Origin: Citromicrobium bathyomarinum
GTDB lineage: Bacteria; Pseudomonadota; Alphaproteobacteria; Sphingomonadales; Sphingomonadaceae
DNA length: 64,000 bases
Direction of reading: 5' to 3'
Assembly: GCF_021021475.1 (NCBI RefSeq)
Contig: NZ_JAINWL010000001.1
Span: 992,001-1,056,000, forward strand
Shown: positions 58,452 through 64,000 of the stretch, in pieces
How the letters are laid out: every line of letters begins with the position of its first letter
Position numbering within the stretch: the stretch's first letter is position 1
Translations under genes and position numbers: made by a program
Notes under the pieces: generated by a model
Seen by the model: the letters and a program-made list of their open reading frames with translations, nothing else
Databases searched by the model: none
Told to the model about the DNA's origin: nothing

Positions 58452-60296
58452 ATGCTGATGCAGACCCACGAAGCCCGCCTTTCCGCCCTGCGCGAGGAAC
58501 TCAAGCGGCGGGGTCTGGACGGGTTTGTCGTCCCCATCGCCGATGCGCACATGAGCGAATATGTCGGCGAGGATGCGCAGCGGCTGCGCTGGCTGACCGG
58601 TTTCGGCGGCTCGGCAGGCAGCGCGGCGGTGCTCCAGAACAAGGCGGCGATCTTCGTCGACGGGCGCTACACCGTGCAGGTGCGCGACCAGGTGGAAGAA
58701 CGCCTGTTCGAATATCGCGGCGTGCCCAAGGACAATCCGGCGAACTGGCTCGCCGAGAATGCCGGTGAAGGCGCGCAGATCGGCTACGACGCATGGCTCG
58801 CGACGCCGGGCTGGGTCCGCTCCACTAAGGCTGCGCTGGAAAAGGTCGGCGCGAAGCTGGTCCCGGTCGATGGCAACCCGATCGACGCCGTGTGGCAGGA
58901 CCAGCCCGCGCAGAGCGATGCCGAGGCGCGCGTCCATACCGACACGCATGCCGGCCGCAATGCGCAGGAAAAGCGGCAGGCTATCGCCGACTGGCTGGGC
59001 GAGGAAAAGCTCGACGGCGTGGTGCTGAGCGCGCTCGATTCGGTCGGCTGGGCGTTCAACATCCGCGGCGGCGACATCGCGCATACGCCGGTGACCATGG
59101 CCTTCGCGCTCGTCCAGCAGGACGGCACGGCGCAGCTCTTCATCGAAGAGAACAAGGTCGGGCCCGAGCTCAAGCAGCACCTCGGCAATGCGGTGACCAT
59201 CCGTCCGCGCAGCGAGTTCGAAAGCGCGCTGGGTTCGTTCGAAGGCAAGCGCATCGCGCTCGATCCCGAATATGGCGTCGCCGCGATTGCCCAGGCGCTC
59301 GAGGCGGGCGGCGCGAAGGTGATCGAGACGCGCGATCCCACGATCCTGCCGCGCGCGATCAAGAACGAGGCGGAGGTCGACGGCCACCGCGATGCGCAGG
59401 CGCGCGACGGTGCCGCGGTCTCCCGCTTCCTCGCGTGGATCGAGGCGGAGGCGCCCTCGGGCAAAATCGACGAGCTGACCGCAGCGGCCAAGCTGCTCGA
59501 ATTCCGCTCGGTCGACGGCGGGCTGAAAGATACTTCGTTCGACACGATCTCGGCCGCAGCGGGCCACGCCGCGCTGCCGCACTACAAGGTGGACGAAGAC
59601 AGCAACATCGCGATCCCGCCGGGCAGCATCTTCCTGTGCGATTCGGGCGGCCAGTATATTGGCGACGAGCGCGCGGGCACGACCGACATCACCCGCACCG
59701 TGTGGGTCGGCAGCGCCGACGGCAAGGCCGAGCCGAGCGCGGAAATGAAGGACCGCTTCACACGCGTGCTCAAGGGCCACATTTCCATCGCACGCGCGGT
59801 CTTCCCCGAAGGCACCACCGGCGGCCAGCTCGATACGCTGGCGCGCATGCACCTGTGGGAAGCGGGCTGCGACTATGCGCACGGCACCGGTCACGGCGTC
59901 GGCAGCGCACTGGGCGTGCACGAGGGCCCGCAGCGGATCGCCAAGACCACCGGATCGCAGGGCGGCACGATGGAACCGCTCGCCGCGGGCATGATCTGCT
60001 CGAACGAGCCGGGCTACTACAAGGCGGGCGAATACGGCATCCGGATCGAGAACCTGGTCCTGATCGAGGAGCGCACGATCGAGAATGCGGACGAGGGCAC
60101 GTGGTTCGGGTTCGAGAACCTGACCTGGGTGCCGATCGACCGCACGCTCATCGACGTCGACCTGCTGACGCCCGAGGAACGCGACTGGGTCGACCACTAC
60201 CACGCCTGCTGCCGCGAAATTCTCAAGCAGCGCGTCGCCGAGACCGGCGACGAGCGGGCGGCGGACTGGCTGGAGCGGCACACCCAGCCGCTCTGA
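58452..60296 (+). CDS. Xaa-Pro aminopeptidase (aminopeptidase P, long form)
   Basis: This 614-aa M24B peptidase removes an N-terminal residue before proline. Two creatinase-like N-terminal domains (TGFGGSAGSAAVLQNKAAIF and DSVGWAFNIRGGDIAHTP) precede the pita-bread catalytic domain. The dinuclear metal ligands are visible: FLCDSGGQY, GTTDITRTVW, the His in HGTGHGVGS, ICSNEPGYY and ENLVLIEE. The three-domain length matches the eukaryotic-type APP1. There is no signal peptide, so it is cytoplasmic. It is divergent from the S9 peptidase and could share a regulatory region with it. Confidence 0.95.
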   Translation: MLMQTHEARLSALREELKRRGLDGFVVPIADAHMSEYVGEDAQRLRWLTGFGGSAGSAAVLQNKAAIFVDGRYTVQVRDQVEERLFEYRGVPKDNPANWLAENAGEGAQIGYDAWLATPGWVRSTKAALEKVGAKLVPVDGNPIDAVWQDQPAQSDAEARVHTDTHAGRNAQEKRQAIADWLGEEKLDGVVLSALDSVGWAFNIRGGDIAHTPVTMAFALVQQDGTAQLFIEENKVGPELKQHLGNAVTIRPRSEFESALGSFEGKRIALDPEYGVAAIAQALEAGGAKVIETRDPTILPRAIKNEAEVDGHRDAQARDGAAVSRFLAWIEAEAPSGKIDELTAAAKLLEFRSVDGGLKDTSFDTISAAAGHAALPHYKVDEDSNIAIPPGSIFLCDSGGQYIGDERAGTTDITRTVWVGSADGKAEPSAEMKDRFTRVLKGHISIARAVFPEGTTGGQLDTLARMHLWEAGCDYAHGTGHGVGSALGVHEGPQRIAKTTGSQGGTMEPLAAGMICSNEPGYYKAGEYGIRIENLVLIEERTIENADEGTWFGFENLTWVPIDRTLIDVDLLTPEERDWVDHYHACCREILKQRVAETGDERAADWLERHTQPL

Positions 60297-60368
60297 ATGC
60301 CGCTTGCGGGTCGGTCAGTGTTCTCGTAATGTTCCTTTCGCGACATTCGCGATTCGGGAGACAGTTCG

Positions 60369-60767
60369 ATGATCGGTTACGTAACGCTGGGCACCAATGA
60401 CCTACAGGGCAACGCGCCCTTCTACGATGCCATCGCCAAGGAGATGGGCGTGGGGCGGATGATGGACTTCGACATGTACATCGCTTGGGGTGAGCCCGGC
60501 GGTGCGGCAGGTGTCGCGCTGACCAAGCCATTCGACGGGAACGAGGCGACCGTCGGCAACGGCACGATGGTCGCCTTCGAGGCGAAGGATAAGCAACAGG
60601 TCCACCGCCTGCACGAGATCGCGCTGGCCAATGGCGGCACCGACGAGGGCGCGCCCGGCCCGCGCGGCGAGGCGGACGAGAACGGGCTGGTGTTCTACGC
60701 GTCCTACTTCCGCGACCGCGACGGCAACAAGCTCAATGCCTTCTGCATGGCCCCTGCGGATGGCTAA
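60369..60767 (+). CDS. VOC family protein (glyoxalase/bleomycin-resistance fold)
   Basis: This protein of 132 aa has one vicinal-oxygen-chelate domain: MIGYVTLGTNDLQGNAPFYDAIAKEMG as first module, and FYASYFRDRDGNKLNAFC as second, with an Arg-Asp-Gly-Asn turn. Such proteins include lyases and dioxygenases, but no function can be inferred. GGGAGACAG precedes the ATG at 60369. Its stop overlaps the start of the cupin gene by eight bases, so the pair is cotranscribed. Confidence 0.9.
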   Translation: MIGYVTLGTNDLQGNAPFYDAIAKEMGVGRMMDFDMYIAWGEPGGAAGVALTKPFDGNEATVGNGTMVAFEAKDKQQVHRLHEIALANGGTDEGAPGPRGEADENGLVFYASYFRDRDGNKLNAFCMAPADG

Positions 60768-61158
60768 GGTGCGAAAGCTCTCCGAAAACCCGGTCCACCT
60801 CGGCCTGGGGGCGACTGCGCAGGCGCAGCCGCCCTTCACCGGGATGGACTGGTATGCGGATTATGCGCAGCGCACCGCCGCCGATGGCGTGGAGGGCCGG
60901 CTGGTCTCGCTGCATTCCTTCGCCGAGAGCTGGGACAGCTGGGAAATGCACCCGCGCGGGCACGAAGTGGTGGTCTGCACCGCGGGCACGATCGTGCTGA
61001 CGCAGGAATTTCCCGACGGGCGGATCGAACAGGTCACACTGACGGCAGGGGAATACGCAATCAACGACCCGGGCGTGTGGCACACCGCCGATGTCGAGGC
61101 AGAGGCGACCGCACTGTTCATCACCGCTGGCGAAGGCACGCGACACCGCCCGCGCTGA
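60760..61158 (+). CDS. Cupin-domain protein
   Basis: This 132-aa protein has a single cupin barrel: WEMHPRGHEVVVCTAGTIVLTQ corresponds to cupin motif 1 (His-x-Glu-like, here H-P-R-G-H-E) and GEYAINDPGVWHTADVE to motif 2 with the last His. It may bind a metal and a small molecule. The ATG at 60760 lies within the VOC gene, giving an overlap of eight bases. The function is unknown. Confidence 0.85.
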   Translation: MAKVRKLSENPVHLGLGATAQAQPPFTGMDWYADYAQRTAADGVEGRLVSLHSFAESWDSWEMHPRGHEVVVCTAGTIVLTQEFPDGRIEQVTLTAGEYAINDPGVWHTADVEAEATALFITAGEGTRHRPR

Positions 61159-61296
61159 GCAGCCCTGCGAGAGCCGCGCCCCTGCCCCGCTCCATTGCAC
61201 CTGGGTGAACGGGGCACCGATCCTGCGACAATTCGTTACAAAGCGGCCGGTTCGTGGCAAACCGGCGCGACAATGCGCGGGTAGAAGAGGTGTCAT

Positions 61297-61352
61297 GAGC
61301 TGCGAGGCGGGTTTTCGATCTCCCCCTAATCCCCCTGCCCGTCTCGCAGCTC
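61297..61352 (+). promoter_or_regulatory. Long leader hairpin upstream of the EF-hand gene
   Basis: GAGCTGCGAGGCGGG (61297-61311) pairs with CCCGTCTCGCAGCTC (61338-61352) at 14 of 15 positions, with a 26-base pyrimidine-rich loop. It ends 22 bases before the ATG and leaves AACAGGAG as ribosome binding site. There is no T-run, so an mRNA-stability or translational element is more likely than a terminator. Confidence 0.6.
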
Positions 61353-61374
61353 TTCCACCAACAGGAGCACCCCT

Positions 61375-61965
61375 ATGAAAACCCCCATTCTCGCCCTCGC
61401 AGGCATTTCGCTGCTGGCAGGCACCGCCGCGCTGGCTCAACCCGGCGATCGCACCCCCGGCCCGATGACCCGCGCCGAAGTCTCCCAGAAGGCCGCCGAG
61501 CGCTTCCAACGCATGGACATGAACAGCGACGGCGTGCTCGATCTCGCCGACCGCGAATTGCGCCGCGAACAGCGGATCGCGCGCCTCGATACCGACGGCA
61601 ACGGCGCGATCAGCAAGGCCGAACGCGATGCTGCCCGCGAAGCTCGCCAGGAACGACGCGCCCAGCGGATGGCCGAACGCGGACAGAGCGCCGAAGCGGG
61701 CGAACGTCGGGCTCGCGGCAAGCATCATCGCGGGATGCGCGGCTGGAATCGCGGCGGCGGCATGATGGCCAAGGCCGACACCAATGGCGATGGTCGCCTG
61801 ACGCTGGAGGAGTTCCAGACCCATGCGCTGGCCCGGTTCGACCGCGCCGATGCGGATAGCGACGGCACCGTGACCCAGGCCGAACGCAAGGCCGCGCGTG
61901 AGGCGATGCGCGCCCAGATGGCCGAGCGCCGCGAAGCGCGCCGCGCCGAGCGTGCAGGCCAGTAA
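61375..61965 (+). CDS. Exported EF-hand calcium-binding protein
   Basis: This 196-aa protein starts with a signal peptide (MKTPILALAGISLLAGTAAL, then AQPGDRT). Four EF-hand loops are visible: DMNSDGVLDLADRE, DTDGNGAISKAERD, DTNGDGRLTLEEF and DADSDGTVTQAERK. The linkers are Arg/Ala/Glu-rich helices. It should bind calcium in the periplasm and is of the EF-hand type common in sphingomonads and relatives. A two-component system starts five bases after its stop, so the three genes probably form an operon and the protein may feed or report the sensor. Confidence 0.92.
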   Translation: MKTPILALAGISLLAGTAALAQPGDRTPGPMTRAEVSQKAAERFQRMDMNSDGVLDLADRELRREQRIARLDTDGNGAISKAERDAAREARQERRAQRMAERGQSAEAGERRARGKHHRGMRGWNRGGGMMAKADTNGDGRLTLEEFQTHALARFDRADADSDGTVTQAERKAAREAMRAQMAERREARRAERAGQ

Positions 61966-61969
61966 CCCG

Positions 61970-62713
61970 ATGACGATGGCCGCGCACGCAGCCGACACGG
62001 CCGTCACCATCCTGCTCGTCGACGACGAGCGCACCTTGCGCGAACCCCTGGTCGACTACCTCGTCGGTCAGGGGTTCGTGGTGCTGGAGGCGGACAGCGC
62101 GGCGAGCGCGCGCAGCCTCCTGCGCGAAAAGAAGGCCGACCTCGCGCTGGTCGATATCATGATGCCGGGCGAGGACGGCCTCTCACTGACCCGCCACCTG
62201 ATCGAAACCCAGAACCTGCCCACCATTCTGCTAACCGCGATGAGCGAGGCGACCGACCGGATCGTCGGGCTGGAAATCGGCGCGGACGACTACGTGACCA
62301 AGCCGTTCGAGCCGCGCGAACTGGTCGCACGCATCCGCTCGGTCCTGCGCCGCGCGGGCCGCGCCGCCGCCGGGGACGAGAGCGAGGACGCGCATTACCT
62401 CTTCGAAGGCTGGCGGCTCGATCCGCTCAAGCAGCGGCTGACCGATCCCGAGGGCGCGGTGATCCCGATCTCGACCGCAGAATTCCGCATGCTGCGCGCC
62501 TTCCTCGACCACCCGCGCGCCGTGCTCGACCGTGATCGCCTGCTCGACATGGTGCAGGGGCGCGAGGCGCATCTGTTCGATCGTGCGGTCGACAACCAGG
62601 TTTCGCGCCTGCGCCGCAAGATCGAAGACGACAGCAAACAGCCGCATTTCATCCAGACCGTGCGCGGCGGGGGCTATCGCTTCGCCGCCGATGTCACCCG
62701 GGTGCCGGGCTGA
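61970..62713 (+). CDS. OmpR-family response regulator
   Basis: This 247-aa protein has a receiver domain: ILLVDDERTLREPL with acidic pocket, phospho-Asp in LALVDIMMPGEDG (about residue 58), Thr/Ser in LLTAMSE, and Lys in DDYVTKPFEPREL. The C-terminal winged helix shows EFRMLRAFLDHPRAVLDRDRLLDMV and DRAVDNQVSRLRRKIED with FIQTVRGGGYRFAAD. It is a DNA-binding activator or repressor; the target genes are unknown. ATGs at 61970 and 61976 are both possible. The stop overlaps or abuts the start of the kinase gene. Confidence 0.95.
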   Translation: MTMAAHAADTAVTILLVDDERTLREPLVDYLVGQGFVVLEADSAASARSLLREKKADLALVDIMMPGEDGLSLTRHLIETQNLPTILLTAMSEATDRIVGLEIGADDYVTKPFEPRELVARIRSVLRRAGRAAAGDESEDAHYLFEGWRLDPLKQRLTDPEGAVIPISTAEFRMLRAFLDHPRAVLDRDRLLDMVQGREAHLFDRAVDNQVSRLRRKIEDDSKQPHFIQTVRGGGYRFAADVTRVPG

Positions 62714-62718
62714 AACCA

Positions 62719-64000
62719 TTGGCCCGCTTCTTCCCGAAAAGCCTGTTGGGCCAGAGCCTGCTTGCGATCGCGGTCACCCTGCTGATCGGGCAGGCGGTTT
62801 CCGGCCTGCTGCTGTACCGCGCGGCGCAGGACCGACGCGATGCGGCGACCGTCAATGCCGCCGCGTTCCACCTGCTGCGGATGGTCAACCGCGAAACCGA
62901 TTCGCCGCGCGACATCCGCCGCGCGCTGCGCCGCGCAGAGCCTGAGCGGCGGATCGACATCGGGCGCGGCAGAGGCGAGCGGCGACGCGGCCTTCCCCCG
63001 CGCCTCTCCGGCATGATTGCCGATGCTTCACCACTGCTGCCCGGGGAGCGGCGCGCAGCGGGCGAGGAGGCGCAGCTGCGCGAGATACTGGCACGGCAGG
63101 GCGTCGCTGCGGAGGCGCTCGTGGTCACTATCCGCCCCGTTGCACAAGATACGCTGCTCGCCTCGCTTGCGGACGAATTCCCGCGCTTCCGCGCCCGCTG
63201 GCGCGATGGCCTGAGCGAGCGCGAGGTGATGGTCGCCGCGCTGCGCATGCCGGGCGAGAGTCGCTGGATCGTCGCGCGCGCGCTGCGCCCCCCGGTAGAG
63301 GCGGGCGTGCTGTGGCTGATCGCGGCGCAGACCGTGCTGCTGTTCCTGGTGCTGCTCGCCGCGACGTATCTGGTGCTGCGCCGGATCACCCGCCCGCTCG
63401 CCCGCCTGACCGACCGGGTCGAGAGCTTTGCCCGCACGCACGAGGCGCGCGAGCCGCTGCCTGAGCGCGGGCCGGAGGATGTCAGCCGGCTGATCGCGGC
63501 GCACAACCTGCTCGAACACCGGATTGCCGCGCTGCTGGACGAGAAGGACGTGATGCTCGGCGCGATCGGGCACGATCTCAAGACGCCGCTCGCCGCTCTG
63601 CGGGTGCGGATCGAATCGGTCGCGGACGAGACACAGCGCGCGCGGATGGCCGAAGTGATCGAGGATCTGCGCCGCTCGCTCGACGACATCCTCTCGCTCG
63701 CGCGGATCGGTCGCGCGAAGGACCCGCCCGAGGCCGCCCAGCTCGCCGCGCTGGTCGCAAGCGTGGTCGAGGAGTTCGAGGACATGGACCGGCCCGTCGC
63801 CATCGCCCACACCGATCGGATCGTCGCCCCGGTGCAGGTCACCTGGCTGCGGCGCGCGCTGCGCAACCTGATCGAAAATGCGCTGCGCTACGGCGGCACC
63901 GCACAGATCTCGCTCTCCCGCGAGGGCAGTGCGGCGGTGATCGCGGTGGAGGACGAGGGGCCGGGCATCCCGCCGGAAGACATGGCGGCGATGCTCGAGC
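62719..64000 (+). CDS. Sensor histidine kinase, 3' end cut by window edge
   Basis: About 427 residues are visible. A first transmembrane helix (LLGQSLLAIAVTLLIGQAVS) and a second near residue 203 (LWLIAAQTVLLFLVLLAA) enclose a periplasmic sensor loop of about 165 residues. This is followed by HAMP (RRITRPLARLTDRVESFA) and HisKA with phospho-His in LGAIGHDLKTPLAALRV. The ATPase starts with RNLIENALRYGG (N-box) and VEDEGPGIPPED (G1). The start is TTG at 62719, or CTG at 62710 overlapping the regulator stop. It is the partner of the response regulator upstream. The last 20-40 residues lie beyond the window. Confidence 0.93.
   Translation, partial: MARFFPKSLLGQSLLAIAVTLLIGQAVSGLLLYRAAQDRRDAATVNAAAFHLLRMVNRETDSPRDIRRALRRAEPERRIDIGRGRGERRRGLPPRLSGMIADASPLLPGERRAAGEEAQLREILARQGVAAEALVVTIRPVAQDTLLASLADEFPRFRARWRDGLSEREVMVAALRMPGESRWIVARALRPPVEAGVLWLIAAQTVLLFLVLLAATYLVLRRITRPLARLTDRVESFARTHEAREPLPERGPEDVSRLIAAHNLLEHRIAALLDEKDVMLGAIGHDLKTPLAALRVRIESVADETQRARMAEVIEDLRRSLDDILSLARIGRAKDPPEAAQLAALVASVVEEFEDMDRPVAIAHTDRIVAPVQVTWLRRALRNLIENALRYGGTAQISLSREGSAAVIAVEDEGPGIPPEDMAAMLE

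Overview
The window is GC-rich, densely packed chromosomal DNA from an alphaproteobacterium. The gene set fits the Sphingomonadales, most likely Erythrobacteraceae: Zn-independent MDR plus old yellow enzyme, HWE-type sensor kinase, isovaleryl-CoA dehydrogenase with methylcrotonyl-CoA carboxylase beta, MidA next to lgt, a ComEC-type MBL protein, and many secreted hydrolases. The taxonomic placement is an inference from gene content and codon style. No rRNA, tRNA, transposase, integrase or CRISPR array was seen.

Layout. 1-6.8 kb: truncated nadB at the left edge, small secreted proteins of unknown function, a TPR-GGDEF cyclase, an ABC ATPase, and a remnant of a second copy of that ATPase's 3' end. 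6.8-13.9 kb: a zinc-finger protein, a secreted small protein, an endonuclease III-like gene broken by an in-frame stop, two redox enzymes, a lipoprotein peptidase and guaA. 13.9-14.4 kb: a gene-free stretch with two terminator-like hairpins and a possible attenuator ahead of a PIG-L deacetylase. 15-24.3 kb: sdaA, a ZIP transporter, gyrB (with a second, synonymously diverged copy of its 3' end just downstream), an acyltransferase, a BaiN-like flavoprotein and a 5'-nucleotidase. 24.5-28.3 kb: leucine catabolism genes. 28.4-32.2 kb: an HWE histidine kinase and an osmoprotectant ABC importer. 32.2-39.3 kb: DUF2147, midA-lgt, and an acyl-CoA synthetase overlapping glnD.

From 39.3 to 53.6 kb housekeeping genes (yggS, thiE-like, ftsK, DUF983, pstS, ald, SDR) alternate with three single-gene accessory insertions of visibly lower GC: an HTH plus MBL-fold protein, a PIN-like nuclease candidate, and a winged-helix protein. 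The last is preceded by 8-bp tandem repeats, a 20-bp perfect palindrome and an attenuator-like hairpin, an arrangement that resembles a small plasmid replicon control region. 53.6-64 kb holds a thioesterase, a HAD hydrolase, three peptidases, a VOC and a cupin protein, an EF-hand protein with a strong leader hairpin, and a two-component system that runs off the right edge.

The most unusual signals are the two gene-end scars (ABC ATPase and gyrB), where a second copy of the 3' end differs from the intact gene only by synonymous changes; the winged-helix locus; the PIN-like and MBL orphan genes; and the structured leader at 14.2-14.3 kb.
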